Source: Citrobacter sp. R56 (GTDB taxonomy: Bacteria > Pseudomonadota > Gammaproteobacteria > Enterobacterales > Enterobacteriaceae). Taken from it: a DNA stretch of 64,000 nt. Every line of letters starts with the position of its first letter. Position 1 is the stretch's first letter. Both the position numbers and the translations under genes were made by a program. The stretch covers positions 1 to 64,000 of the forward strand of contig NZ_CP069159.1 of the NCBI RefSeq assembly GCF_016811995.1, in the 5' to 3' direction. This document shows, in pieces, positions 13,668-22,623 of the stretch. The notes below the pieces were generated by a model. That model did no database searches and was not told where the DNA came from. It saw only the letters and a list, made by a program, of their open reading frames with translations.

Positions 13668-14022
13668 TAGCCGTAAAGCGCGCCGCATTGCCGATCCGGG
13701 GCTTCAGCCGGAGCGCACGTCGTTGGCCTGGTTTCGCACGCTGCTGGGCTATGGCGCGCTAATGGCGCTGGCGTTGAAACATCACTGGCACCAGGCGGGA
13801 TTCTTGTTCTGGGTTTCTATTGGCGTGCTGGCGATTGTGGCGATCATTCTCTGGCGCTATACCCGCAGTCGTAACCTGATGGACGTCGCCCATCACGATT
13901 TTTCTCAATCTCGCGCGGTGCGTGACAAATTTATGATCTCCCTCGCGGTGTTATCCCTCGCAATACTGTTTGCTGTAACGCATATCCGCCAACTTATCGC
14001 ATTTATCGGGGATTTTGCATGA
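13660..14022 (+). CDS. yidG: YidG, DUF202 inner-membrane protein
   Basis: 120 residues, the E. coli length, with the same DUF202 pattern (LQPERTSLAWFRTLLGYGALM) and three hydrophobic segments. It overlaps yidH upstream by 8 bases and yidF downstream by 4 bases (ATGA), forming a tight three-gene unit. Function unknown. Confidence 0.93.
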   Translation: MADSRKARRIADPGLQPERTSLAWFRTLLGYGALMALALKHHWHQAGFLFWVSIGVLAIVAIILWRYTRSRNLMDVAHHDFSQSRAVRDKFMISLAVLSLAILFAVTHIRQLIAFIGDFA

Positions 14023-14555
14023 CGGGAAATGAAAACAGGGATGTCCGTGAGGAGGCGTATCAGATCGTTGTCAATCGCCAGAATAGTCAACAAGCGCAAG
14101 AACTGTATCGAAACCTACAGCAGCTTGGCATCAGGGCTGTACAGTTTATTCCCCACATCGAGTTTGATAGGAATGGCCATTTATCCGCAGAGTCGGTAAC
14201 CGCAGAAGGGTGGGGCCAGTTTTTAAATGCGGTATTTGCTCTCTGGGTACGGGAAGATGTTAACCGGATATCCATTCAGCTTTTTGATAAGACCTTAAAG
14301 CAGTGGTGTGGTCGTGCGGATGCGGTGAATTTACAGGATATTTCGCATATCGGCGCTGAATGTCGGAGCTGTTACGTATTGCACTTCTGTGCTGGTGAAT
14401 GCCTGAAACATCGTGATAGCAGCGGAAAAAGCGTGCTTTGTGCCGGGTATAAAACCTTTTTTAACGACTCTTCGCCGTACATGCGGGTGATGCGTGATCT
14501 TATTAAACAGCATCGCTCACCGATGGAACTGATGGCGATGCTGCGTCAAACTTAG
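14019..14555 (+). CDS. yidF: YidF, stand-alone SPASM-like cysteine-rich protein
   Basis: 178-residue homologue of E. coli YidF. The C-terminal half has [17 protein letters not shown] and a later [10 protein letters not shown]: cysteine spacing like the auxiliary iron-sulfur (SPASM) domain of radical-SAM sulfatase maturases. The N-terminal TIM barrel and the CxxxCxxC SAM motif are absent, so it is not a complete maturase. In E. coli it sits near sulfatase yidJ; no sulfatase is present here. Overlap with yidG by ATGA implies co-expression. Role unknown. Confidence 0.88.
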   Translation: MTGNENRDVREEAYQIVVNRQNSQQAQELYRNLQQLGIRAVQFIPHIEFDRNGHLSAESVTAEGWGQFLNAVFALWVREDVNRISIQLFDKTLKQWCGRADAVNLQDISHIGAECRSCYVLHFCAGECLKHRDSSGKSVLCAGYKTFFNDSSPYMRVMRDLIKQHRSPMELMAMLRQT

Positions 14556-15874
14556 CGACCTTTAGCCAGGTACTGCGCCATTTCGGCTTCCGGTACCATT
14601 CCGCCGCCCGTCGCCCATACCAGATGTGTGGCGTGGTTTAACTGCTCAGCAGTAAACCCGTGCATTTGTTGGTATGCCGCTGAACCGCATACGCGCTGAG
14701 GTCCGCTCATCCCCGCCAGTGCAGACGGCTCCAGGCGAATGCCTTCTTCCTGCGCCAGCCATCCCAACATGTCATACATGGTTTGATCGTCAAGGGTATA
14801 CAGCCCATCCAGAAAACGCTCCATCGCCCGGCCCACAAACCCCGATGCACGTCCCACCGCCAGCCCGTCCGCTGCTGTCAGGTTATCGATGCCAATCTCC
14901 TGAACGGAAATGGCGTCGTGCAGACCAGTGTAAACGCCGAGCAACATGCAAGGAGAGTGAGTTGGTTCGGCGAAGAAGCAGTGAACGTTATCGCCGAACG
15001 CCAGCTTCAGGCCAAAAGCCACACCGCCAGGACCACCACCGACGCCGCACGGCAGATAAACAAACAGGGGATGATCGGCATCTACCACGCGCCCCTGCTG
15101 TGCGAACTGCGCTTTCAGGCGCTGTCCGGCCACCGCATAGCCTAAGAACAAGGTGCGGGAGTTTTCATCGTCGATAAAGAAGCAGTTTGGATCGGACTCC
15201 GCCGCCTTACGCCCTTGCTCCACCGCCACGCCGTAATCTTCTTCGTACTCGACTACCGTTACACCGTGGCTGCGCAGTTTGGCTTTTTTCCACGCACGGG
15301 CATCGGCAGACATGTGTACGGTGACCTTAAAGCCGATGCAGGCGCTCATGATACCGATCGATAGCCCCAGGTTGCCGGTCGAACCTACTGCGATGCTGTA
15401 CTGGCTGAAGAACTGTTTGAATTCAGGTGAGAGCAGCACGCTGTAGTCATCTTCAGTGGTCAGCAGCCCGGCGGCTAGCGCCAGTTTCTCTGCGTGGGTC
15501 AGCACTTCATAGATGCCGCCACGGGCCTTAATCGAGCCGGAGATAGGCAGATGACTGTCTTTTTTCAGCAGAATTTCACCGCAGATAGACTGCCCGTACT
15601 CTTTTTCCAGCCGTTTTTGCATCGCAGGAATCGCGGCCAGTTCGGATTCAATAATCCCGCCAGTGGCGGCAGTTTCCGGGAAGGCTTTCGCCAGATACGG
15701 CGCAAAGCGGGTCAGGCGAGCATGGGCGTCCTGAACATCCTGTTCCGTCAGGCCGACATACGGTAAACCTTCTGCCAGAGTGGTCGTGGCCGGGTTAAAC
15801 CAGGTCGTTTCTTTCAGTGCGACCAGATCCTCCACCAAAGGATACTGGGCGATGAGATTTTGAATGTTTTCCAT
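14552..15874 (-). CDS. dsdA: D-serine dehydratase (ammonia-lyase)
   Basis: PLP enzyme converting D-serine to pyruvate and ammonia, used both to detoxify and to feed on D-serine. Start ATG at 15874 gives 440 residues (E. coli 442); longer in-frame starts add a non-conserved leader. The PLP lysine lies in SGSIKARGG, the phosphate-binding glycine loop is [10 protein letters not shown], and [11 protein letters not shown] is intact. It is downstream of dsdX on the same strand with an 17-base gap and is convergent with yidF, overlapping its end by 4 bases. Confidence 0.97.
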   Translation of the reverse strand: MENIQNLIAQYPLVEDLVALKETTWFNPATTTLAEGLPYVGLTEQDVQDAHARLTRFAPYLAKAFPETAATGGIIESELAAIPAMQKRLEKEYGQSICGEILLKKDSHLPISGSIKARGGIYEVLTHAEKLALAAGLLTTEDDYSVLLSPEFKQFFSQYSIAVGSTGNLGLSIGIMSACIGFKVTVHMSADARAWKKAKLRSHGVTVVEYEEDYGVAVEQGRKAAESDPNCFFIDDENSRTLFLGYAVAGQRLKAQFAQQGRVVDADHPLFVYLPCGVGGGPGGVAFGLKLAFGDNVHCFFAEPTHSPCMLLGVYTGLHDAISVQEIGIDNLTAADGLAVGRASGFVGRAMERFLDGLYTLDDQTMYDMLGWLAQEEGIRLEPSALAGMSGPQRVCGSAAYQQMHGFTAEQLNHATHLVWATGGGMVPEAEMAQYLAKGR

Positions 15875-15891
15875 AGTACGTCTCTTTGCGC

Positions 15892-17229
15892 TTAGATAAT
15901 AAAGGAAAGCAGGAATGTGCAAGCCAGTGCAATAACCGACGCGATAAATGTCGCGGTCGTATAGTATTTAAATGTTTCACTCAGGGTGGCGCCGCAGTAT
16001 TGCTTCACCAGCCAGAAGAGGGAATCTGTCACAATCGTGCAGCCAATTGCGCCAGAACCGATGGCAATGGCGATGATCTCTGGGCTGACGTTGGGATAGA
16101 GCGGCAGCATCGGCGCGACAATCGCCGTTGCACCCATCATCGCGACAGTTGCCGAACCGACCGCTGCGTGCAGAATAAGCGCCACCAGCCAGGCCAGCAG
16201 GATGGGGTGCATATGCATATTGGAGAGGATCACCGCGAGGGTATCCGCCAGGCCGCTGCTCTTCAGGATGGCGTTGAACGCGCCGCCCGCACCGATAATC
16301 AGCAGAATGTTAGCAATGGAACCAAAACCGTTTTCGGTATGGGTGAGCAGCGTACCCATGCCGATATGCTGACGCAAACCGAGAATGTAATACGCCACGA
16401 AAACCGCGATAAACATGGCAGTAATCGGGTTACCGATAAACTCCAGCAGGGTGTACAGCGTACTGCCTTTCGTCATGTTCAGTTCAGCGACGGTTTTCGC
16501 CAGCATTAGACCAATCGGCAGCAGGACGGTAAACAGGGTTGCGCTCAGTGACGGCAATGTTTTTTCGTCACGGACTTTAAGGTCAGAAAACTCAGCGGGT
16601 ACTGCTTTAAACGGCAGACGGTTGCCGAGTAACTTCAGGAACAGCGGTCCGCCGATAAGCGACGCCATCAGCCCTACCAGCAACCCATAGACGATAACGG
16701 AACCAAGATCGGCGCCCAGTTTGTTGGCGACGAACAGCGCGGCCGGATGCGGCGGCACCACGCAGTGCACGGCCATCAGGGCGGTACATAACGGGATCGC
16801 CAGTTTCAGCAATGAAGTATGGGTCTTTTTGGCGATGGAAAACGCCAGCGGAATTAACAACACCACGCCCACTTCCACAAACAGCGTGATACCGCAAATC
16901 AGCCCCACCAGCACCATAATGACGTCAGCGGAGAGCCAGCGACAGCGCTGGAGCGTTAAGCCAATACGTTCTGCCGCGCCGGAAACTTCCATCATTTTGC
17001 CAAGAATGGTTCCCAGGCCGATAACAGCTGCGAGGAAACCCAGCGTGCCACCGATACCACTCTCAATGGCATTGACCATCTCCAGCGGGCCCATGTCCAT
17101 CATCGTGCCCACAAAGAAACTGGCTAACAGCAGCGCCAGAAACGGGTGGAATTTGAACTTCACGATGGTCAAAACGATTAACACGATGCTTATCAGCAGC
17201 GTGCTCACAACCCAGATTTGAGAGTGCAT
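15892..17229 (-). CDS. dsdX: D-serine transporter DsdX
   Basis: Inner-membrane D-serine importer of the gluconate:H+ symporter (GntP) family. 445 residues, the E. coli length, with about 12 hydrophobic helices and the family motifs [21 protein letters not shown] and [18 protein letters not shown]. It is first in the dsdX-dsdA operon and divergent from its activator dsdC. Confidence 0.97.
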   Translation of the reverse strand: MHSQIWVVSTLLISIVLIVLTIVKFKFHPFLALLLASFFVGTMMDMGPLEMVNAIESGIGGTLGFLAAVIGLGTILGKMMEVSGAAERIGLTLQRCRWLSADVIMVLVGLICGITLFVEVGVVLLIPLAFSIAKKTHTSLLKLAIPLCTALMAVHCVVPPHPAALFVANKLGADLGSVIVYGLLVGLMASLIGGPLFLKLLGNRLPFKAVPAEFSDLKVRDEKTLPSLSATLFTVLLPIGLMLAKTVAELNMTKGSTLYTLLEFIGNPITAMFIAVFVAYYILGLRQHIGMGTLLTHTENGFGSIANILLIIGAGGAFNAILKSSGLADTLAVILSNMHMHPILLAWLVALILHAAVGSATVAMMGATAIVAPMLPLYPNVSPEIIAIAIGSGAIGCTIVTDSLFWLVKQYCGATLSETFKYYTTATFIASVIALACTFLLSFII

Positions 17230-17457
17230 ATCTCACCTTGCCCTGTGATTAACGTGGTTATATTGGACAAAAAAACGACGTAGGCTGACAAACGATATAA
17301 TTCCCATTTCACATGAGCTAAATTGAATCAAAATGGTGATATGTGTCTAAAAATGACTGTTATATGCAATATGGTTCACGCTGATTCATCTTTATGCTGA
17401 TTTTTTCAGCGTCTTTTTTTACACTGCGGGCCATAGTCAGAGGTCTCAGAGGTGGTT
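17230..17457. promoter_or_regulatory. Divergent dsdX/dsdC control region
   Basis: 228 bases between the divergent starts. In E. coli DsdC with D-serine, helped by CRP, activates dsdXA from this region. AT-rich stretches and partial CRP-like half-sites (TTTCACATGAG near 17307; GATATGTGTC near 17337) are visible, but no site can be assigned firmly. Confidence 0.4.
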
Positions 17458-18381
17458 ATGGATCCCCTTCGCGAAGTCAGAAATCGTCTACTCAACGGCT
17501 GGCAGTTATCAAAGCTCTACACCTTTGAAGTGGCGGCGAGGCATCAGTCTTTTGCGCTGGCCGCAGATGAGCTGTCATTAAGTCCCAGCGCCGTCAGCCA
17601 TCGTATTAATCAGCTTGAAGACGAGCTGGGTATTCAGCTGTTTGTTCGCTCACACCGAAAAGTGGAATTAACGCACGAAGGGAAACGGGTGTTCTGGGCG
17701 CTGAAGTCGTCGCTGGATACGCTGAATCAGGAGATCCTCGACATTAAAAACCAGGAGCTCTCCGGTACGCTCACGGTTTACTCGCGGCCTTCCATCGCCC
17801 AGTGCTGGCTGGTGCCCGCATTAGGTGATTTCACACGCCGCTACCCGTCTATTTCGCTGACCATATTGACCGGTAACGACAACGTGAACCTCCAGCGTGC
17901 GGGTATTGATCTGGCGATCTACTTTGACGACGCCCCCTCCGCGCAACTGACGCACCATTTCCTGATGGATGAGGCAATCCTGCCAGTATGCAGTCCGGAC
18001 TATGCCCGGCGTTTTGACCTGCAGGATGCGTTGGTTAACCTGCGTCACTGCACGCTGCTGCACGATCGTCAGGCGTGGAGCAACGATTCCGGAACGGATG
18101 AATGGCACAGTTGGGCGCAACACTTTGGGGTTGATTTGCCGTTATCATCGGGGATTGGCTTCGATCGTTCAGATTTAGCGGTGATTGCCGCAATGAACCA
18201 TATTGGCGTTGCGATGGGGCGTAAGCGGCTGGTGCAAAAACGACTCGACAGCGGGGAGCTTGTTGCGCCTTTCGGTGAGATGGCGCTGAAATGTCACCAG
18301 CATTACTACATGACCACGCTGCCTGGCAGGCAGTGGCCGAAAATTGAGGCTTTTATTGGCTGGCTGCAAGAGCAGGTGTGA
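17458..18381 (+). CDS. dsdC: D-serine deaminase activator DsdC (LysR family)
   Basis: LysR-type activator of dsdXA responding to D-serine. ATG 17458, with AGAGG just upstream, gives 307 residues starting MDPLREVRNRLL (E. coli 311). The N-terminal helix-turn-helix (FALAADELSLSPSAVSHRINQLEDELGIQLF) and effector domain (GTLTVYSRPSIAQCWLVPAL) match the E. coli protein closely. Confidence 0.96.
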   Translation: MDPLREVRNRLLNGWQLSKLYTFEVAARHQSFALAADELSLSPSAVSHRINQLEDELGIQLFVRSHRKVELTHEGKRVFWALKSSLDTLNQEILDIKNQELSGTLTVYSRPSIAQCWLVPALGDFTRRYPSISLTILTGNDNVNLQRAGIDLAIYFDDAPSAQLTHHFLMDEAILPVCSPDYARRFDLQDALVNLRHCTLLHDRQAWSNDSGTDEWHSWAQHFGVDLPLSSGIGFDRSDLAVIAAMNHIGVAMGRKRLVQKRLDSGELVAPFGEMALKCHQHYYMTTLPGRQWPKIEAFIGWLQEQV

Positions 18382-18470
18382 TGAGATTTATTACGTTTTC
18401 ACTCTACACCTGATGTCAGAGATTATGCTAAATACGTGATATCCCTCCCGGTTAATGACTGAGGACAACC

Positions 18471-19532
18471 GTGTTAAAACCACTCATCTCTCTCCTGTTG
18501 CTCGCCAGCGCTGTCGTGTATGCCGCTGAACGGCCGCTCACGGCTTCGCATTATGCGCAGCAGTTGGGGGCAGGAATGGATGTCGACTGGGCGCGAACCG
18601 AAAGGGGCATCCGCGAATTTGATCCGCTGGTGGTCCGCGATTTCAGGGCAAAGGGATTAACCCATGTGCGTATCCGGGTCGCGGGCGAGCCAACGGAAGC
18701 GCGGTTGATTCACCTGCGTAAACTGGTTGAAGCCTGTAACCAGTATGGTGTGATCCCCATTATCGCGTATCAGGCCGATGAGTATAAAAACGATCCCAGC
18801 CCCGGAAACGAAAAAGAGGTGGAGAACTGGTGGATTGCCGTAGCGCACTATTTCGCGCAAAGTTCGCCGTTGCTGGGTTTTGACCTGATCGATGAACCGG
18901 CGGAGAAACTCAACCATAATCAGGCTTCCCTCAATCGGGTATATGAGAATACCCTGCGCGTGATCCATGCCATTGACCCGCAGCGCATGATTTTTATTGC
19001 CCCACGCATGCGCGCTGCCCCGGAGGCGTTGTCGGGTCTTAAACTGCCGCCGGGAAGTCAAAACTATGTGCTGGCACAGTGGCATATCTTCCCGTGGGGA
19101 CCGCTAAAGAGTAATGGGAAATATCCCTGGACCTCCGGCACAGCGGCGGAAAAAGCCGCCATCCGTGCGCGGATAAACGCCGCCATACATTGGCAGCAGA
19201 AAACCGGTCATGCCAGTTGGGTCGGGGGCTGGTCGCCGGGTGAAACCATCAAAAATTCGCCATCGCCTTCACAGCTCGCCTTTGCCAGTTTTATGGCCTG
19301 TGAGCTGAAGAAAGCGAAAATTCCGTATGCTATCAACGCCGATACGCAGTTTTATGATGGGGAAGAGGGGGCGTGGCGGCCAGCGCTGGAACCGTTGTTG
19401 ACTGCGATGATATCACCGAAGTGTGAACAGCCCGGCGATAAGCCGGGCCATCATCTGATTAAACCGCCTGCTCCTGATGGGAGACACGAGACGCCAGCGG
19501 GAGCCAGCACAGTAAAATCAACAGACCCATAA
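18471..19532 (+). CDS. Secreted glycoside hydrolase family 5-like protein
   Basis: Predicted exported protein of 353 residues from GTG 18471: signal peptide MLKPLISLLLLASAVVYA with cleavage near residue 18, then a TIM-barrel cellulase-like domain. The acid/base region reads GFDLIDEPAE (family consensus NEP, here DEP). The usual nucleophile strand, typically (W/F)xxE(W/F), reads SWVGGWSPG, so the expected glutamate appears to be glycine. Activity is therefore uncertain. Absent from this locus in E. coli K-12. Its 3' end overlaps the convergent emrD end by 74 bases, so its last 25 or so residues share DNA with emrD. Confidence 0.75.
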   Translation: MLKPLISLLLLASAVVYAAERPLTASHYAQQLGAGMDVDWARTERGIREFDPLVVRDFRAKGLTHVRIRVAGEPTEARLIHLRKLVEACNQYGVIPIIAYQADEYKNDPSPGNEKEVENWWIAVAHYFAQSSPLLGFDLIDEPAEKLNHNQASLNRVYENTLRVIHAIDPQRMIFIAPRMRAAPEALSGLKLPPGSQNYVLAQWHIFPWGPLKSNGKYPWTSGTAAEKAAIRARINAAIHWQQKTGHASWVGGWSPGETIKNSPSPSQLAFASFMACELKKAKIPYAINADTQFYDGEEGAWRPALEPLLTAMISPKCEQPGDKPGHHLIKPPAPDGRHETPAGASTVKSTDP

Positions 19533-20643
19533 AGGTCATCAACATCCCAAGGCTGGCTTGCCCGGTTTGCGGCATCATCGCTGAGAGCCACGCCAGCACG
19601 CCAGAGCCGATGTTTTGCAAGCCACCCACCAGCGCACCGGCTGTTCCGGCCAGGAACGGGAAAGGTTCCATCGCCCCGCTGGTTGCCAGCGGAAACAGCA
19701 TGCCTGCGCCAAAGAAGAACAGCGCTGCCGGGATCAACAGCGTCCAGACGTTCATCACGCCGAACCAGCCTGGCACCCACATCATCACGCCTGCCAGCAG
19801 GCAACTGACCACCGATTGCCACATCAGCGTGGAGAAGCGTTTATTGGGACGACCAGCAAACCATGCGCCGAAAAACGCTGCCGGGATCGGCAGAATAAAC
19901 AAGACGCTCACCACCATGCTGCTTAAACCTAATACGGCACCCATCAGTACGCCGGAGCAGGCTTCGAAGACGGCAATCCCGGCCAGGCCGCCGATCAGCA
20001 TCAGCAAATAACAGGTAAACGCACCGTTGCCGAACAGGGTTTTGTAGCTGGTGATAAGCCGTGTGCGCGGTGCGCCCGTCGGACGGGTTTCCGGCATCCA
20101 GCGCGCCATGCTAACGGTGACGCCTGCGCAGAGGATCAGTAGAAAGATGTAACAGGCGCGCCAGTTCCACATAGTGTCCAGCAGACCGCCGATCAGCGGA
20201 GCCATCAACGGGCTGACCAAAATACCCATATTCAGCAAGCTGTTGGCGTGACGCAGTTGTGTGCCTTCATACAGATCGCGCGGTAAGGTCCTCGCCATCA
20301 CGCCGCCAACGCCGGTCCCCATGCCCTGCATCGCACTGGCGGCAATCAGCACCGTCAGGCTGTGGGTGGTGATGGCGACCAGTGTGGCCAGCATAAAAAT
20401 AGACATGCCGACGAGGATCACCGGGCGACGCCCGACACGGTCGGAAAGCGGGCCGTAAACCAGCTGTGACAGACCGTACGTCAGCAGGTAGGCGGCCATC
20501 ACGCTTTGTACGGCCCCTTCGCGGACATTCAGTTCACGCGCCATATCGGCAATTGCCGGGATATAGATGGTTTGCGCCATCTGACCCACTGCGACAAGTA
20601 ATACCAACATCAACAACAAATTGACGCTTTTCTGCCTTTTCAT
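19459..20643 (-). CDS. emrD: Multidrug efflux MFS transporter EmrD
   Basis: Proton-driven efflux pump of the DHA1 major facilitator group (uncouplers, detergents). 394 residues, the E. coli length, with 12 hydrophobic helices, the MFS motif A region GPLSDRVGRRPVILVG after helix 2 and the antiporter motif region GGVMARTLPRDLYEG. The C terminus ends SHQEQAV. The 3' overlap with the GH5-like gene is unusual for this locus. Confidence 0.96.
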   Translation of the reverse strand: MKRQKSVNLLLMLVLLVAVGQMAQTIYIPAIADMARELNVREGAVQSVMAAYLLTYGLSQLVYGPLSDRVGRRPVILVGMSIFMLATLVAITTHSLTVLIAASAMQGMGTGVGGVMARTLPRDLYEGTQLRHANSLLNMGILVSPLMAPLIGGLLDTMWNWRACYIFLLILCAGVTVSMARWMPETRPTGAPRTRLITSYKTLFGNGAFTCYLLMLIGGLAGIAVFEACSGVLMGAVLGLSSMVVSVLFILPIPAAFFGAWFAGRPNKRFSTLMWQSVVSCLLAGVMMWVPGWFGVMNVWTLLIPAALFFFGAGMLFPLATSGAMEPFPFLAGTAGALVGGLQNIGSGVLAWLSAMMPQTGQASLGMLMTFMGLLILLCWLPLASRVSHQEQAV

Positions 20644-20787
20644 TTCGCTGATTACTTTTTAAAAAGAGAAAAAATAAGAATAAGTGGCTATGTATTGCCA
20701 TGAATACGAGTGAAATCTACCACACCAGTAAAAGAAGGCCAGATAGACGACTGGAATGATGTGTCGGCGAACGGCAGGATATGTAAA

Positions 20788-20812
20788 CAAAAAACGGCAA
20801 CAAATGTTGCCG
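20788..20812 (-). terminator. Rho-independent terminator after the EamA gene
   Basis: On the minus strand a CGGCAACA/TGTTGCCG stem with a 2-base loop is followed by six T, 8 bases past the stop of the EamA-family gene. Confidence 0.85.
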
Positions 20813-20819
20813 GATTGCA

Positions 20820-21653
20820 TCAAGCCAGACGAAGCAGCATGGCGCCAGCGGCAATACCGCCAGCGGCGACGAGGCGCAACCCGACGACCCGTTCTTTGAG
20901 CAATAGCCATGCGATAAGCGCGCCGAACAAAATAGAGGTCTCGCGCAGCGCGGCGACCACCGCCAGGGGGGATTGCGTCATCGCCCACAGTGCCAGTCCG
21001 TAAGAGCCCATAGTGCCGATGCCGCCAAAAATCCCCTTCTTCCAGTGTTGCACCAGGTAGCGTGCGGCCTCCTGGCGTCGGGCAATCATCGCCCAGCCCA
21101 GCAGGCAGGAGCCATTGAGGAAGAATGTCCACAATGTGTATCCCAGCGCGGTTTCTGACAGTCGTACACCCGTCCCGTCCACCAGGGTATATCCGGCAAT
21201 AAAACAGGCGTTAATCAGGGCCAGAACCACGCCCTGCCGGGAACTGGCGTGACCGTTGAAGGCCATACCGAGGATGGCAATACAGATCACCACAATACCA
21301 ACCCAGGCCAGTGAGGAGAGGCTGTCGCCGAGAAACAGCACGCTGATTATCGCGACCAGCAGCGGAGCGGAACCGCGCATTAAGGGATACGTTTGGCTCA
21401 TATCCGAAACCTGATAGGTTTTGGCGACCAGAACGGTATAGACCACCTGTAACACGGTAGAGGCGGCTAAAAAGGGGATGCTGGCAACAGCAGGCTGCGG
21501 GGAAAAAGGTAAACAAACCAGCGCCATCAATGCCGCAGAGCCGCTGACGCCAATCGCCGAATAGAGCTTGTCATTTCCTGCTTTCACGATGGCGTTCCAG
21601 CTGGCGTGCAGCAGCGCGGCGAACAGCAAAATGCAGAAAACGGAAAGGGTCAT
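20820..21653 (-). CDS. EamA-family (DMT) transporter
   Basis: 277 residues with about ten hydrophobic helices in two homologous halves, typical of EamA/RhaT drug-metabolite transporters; the first half begins AALLHASWNAIVKAG, a pattern seen in this family. Substrate and direction are unknown. Not present at this position in E. coli K-12, where emrD is followed by tisB. Start ATG 21653; own terminator at 20788. Confidence 0.8.
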   Translation of the reverse strand: MTLSVFCILLFAALLHASWNAIVKAGNDKLYSAIGVSGSAALMALVCLPFSPQPAVASIPFLAASTVLQVVYTVLVAKTYQVSDMSQTYPLMRGSAPLLVAIISVLFLGDSLSSLAWVGIVVICIAILGMAFNGHASSRQGVVLALINACFIAGYTLVDGTGVRLSETALGYTLWTFFLNGSCLLGWAMIARRQEAARYLVQHWKKGIFGGIGTMGSYGLALWAMTQSPLAVVAALRETSILFGALIAWLLLKERVVGLRLVAAGGIAAGAMLLRLA

Positions 21654-21725
21654 GGCGACAGGTGTCTTAAGGGATGTAATAAAAATGTAACATACTCTTG
21701 AGGTACACGCACCAGGCAGAGGGTG

Positions 21726-21753
21726 AAAGGGGAGCGGTTGCCCGCTCCCCTTT
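21726..21753. terminator. Terminator hairpin beyond tisB
   Basis: Perfect 12-base-pair stem AAAGGGGAGCGG/CCGCTCCCCTTT with a short loop, 20 bases past the tisB stop; symmetrical enough to act in both directions. Confidence 0.75.
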
Positions 21754-21772
21754 AGTGCGGCTTGAATCTGAA

Positions 21773-21862
21773 TTACTTGAGGTATTTCAGAACAGCATCA
21801 AGCAGTTGCAGTGCAGCAACAATGAGTTTCAGGATAAGAATAGCGATATCCACGAGGCTCAT
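21773..21862 (-). CDS. tisB: SOS-induced membrane toxin TisB
   Basis: 29-codon reading frame whose product begins MSLVDIAILILKL and ends VLKYLK, differing from E. coli TisB essentially at residue 2 (Ser for Asn). TisB is a small amphipathic helix that forms anion/proton-conducting pores in the inner membrane, lowers proton motive force and promotes persister formation after DNA damage. It is the toxin of the type I tisB/istR module: LexA box at 22099-22118, antitoxin RNA at 22214-22290, terminator hairpin at 21726. Confidence 0.95.
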   Translation of the reverse strand: MSLVDIAILILKLIVAALQLLDAVLKYLK

Positions 21863-21965
21863 ACGCGTCTCCTGTGGTGAAGGAGCACTGCCAGCTGACG
21901 TACCTTTCCGCTGCCTGTTGCCAGCTGTTGCGCACGCGATCTCTCCTGCGAGAAACGTTGTGCTT

Positions 21966-21986
21966 GTTGACGTAACACAGTGTGCT
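21966..21986 (-). promoter_or_regulatory. IstR-1 pairing site in the tisAB leader (ribosome standby region)
   Basis: The plus strand here reads GTTGACGTAACACAG then TGTGCT, identical at 20 of 21 positions to the 5' part of istR at 22214-22234. The tisAB mRNA, read from the minus strand, therefore carries a 20/21 complement of IstR-1. In E. coli this pairing blocks ribosome standby and triggers RNase III cleavage. Confidence 0.88.
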
Positions 21987-22085
21987 CACACGGGGTTAAG
22001 GCGCTGACGGCACCACCCGTTTCAGCCAGGGCTTTGTTGCGCCGGTTTACGATGCGGCCCCGCATAACACATTGCGTACAGTGAT

Positions 22086-22118
22086 ATTATAGATTAATTA
22101 CTGTATAAATAAACAGTA
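22086..22118 (-). promoter_or_regulatory. tisAB promoter with LexA operator
   Basis: LexA box TACTGTATAAATAAACAGTA at 22099-22118, a near-perfect match to the SOS consensus CTGT-N8-ACAG. On the minus strand a TATAAT -10 element lies at 22086-22091, so LexA bound here would cover the -35 region. This is the E. coli arrangement and implies DNA-damage induction of tisB. Confidence 0.92.
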
Positions 22119-22213
22119 ATTTGTAGACAAAGCGGTCTCTCTGCACCATACTCAAAAACGTCAAAATTCGTGCCGAAATTGCGTGTTTTTCGTGGAATGC
22201 GTATACTTCTGGT

Positions 22214-22290
22214 GTTGACATAACACAGTGTGCTTTACGGTTACCAGCCGTATAACGCTGATAAAAACCTCGCTTCGGCGGGGTTTTTTG
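22214..22290 (+). ncRNA. istR: IstR-1 antitoxin small RNA
   Basis: Divergent from tisAB. The RNA starts near GTTGACATAACACAG (22214) and ends in a strong terminator AACCTCGC/GCGGGGTT plus T-run at 22264-22289, about 77 nucleotides. The first 21 bases are complementary to the tisAB leader. A longer LexA-controlled IstR-2 could start upstream from the shared operator, as in E. coli. Confidence 0.9.
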
Positions 22291-22420
22291 TTTTTACATC
22301 GTTATCAGTGATAACGTGATCGCTGACGCATTTTTGCACAGATGAAATTTTTTCCATTGTCACATCTAAAAAGCTGTGCTTGTATAAATCCTGTTAATCA
22401 ATAAACAGACAAGGTCCCTA

Positions 22421-22519
22421 ATGAACCCTTCCATGCTAACCGCGACCCTACTAAAAACTGCGCAACCTGCCGCAGTGGTCGTCGTGCGTGTGGTGGTGGT
22501 CGTCGGCAATGCGCCGTAG
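22421..22519 (+). CDS. ivbL: ilvBN operon leader peptide IvbL
   Basis: 32-residue leader peptide ending with ten valines in eleven positions interrupted by one arginine (VVVVRVVVVV) then GNAP, the E. coli IvbL pattern with leucines earlier (LLK). Ribosome stalling at Val/Leu codons when charged tRNAs are scarce prevents formation of the downstream terminator and lets ilvBN be transcribed. The N-terminal residues differ from E. coli (MNPSMLTATLL). Confidence 0.95.
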   Translation: MNPSMLTATLLKTAQPAAVVVVRVVVVVGNAP

Positions 22520-22541
22520 GGTCCGGAACACACGATTCCAA

Positions 22542-22575
22542 AACCCCGCCGGCGCAAACCGGGCGGGGTTTTTCG
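22542..22575 (+). terminator. ilvBN attenuator
   Basis: AACCCCGCC/GGCGGGGTT hairpin followed by TTTT, 23 bases after the ivbL stop and about 50 before ilvB: the attenuator of the leader-peptide switch. Confidence 0.9.
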
Positions 22576-22623
22576 TTTAAGCGACCCTCCCGGAGCCTCG
22601 GCCCAGAATAAAAGGACTGGAGC

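Noticed and set aside
21859..22065. 68-codon minus-strand frame upstream of tisB
   Set aside because: It lies in the tisAB leader and could correspond to the non-functional tisA frame, but length and sequence are not convincing.
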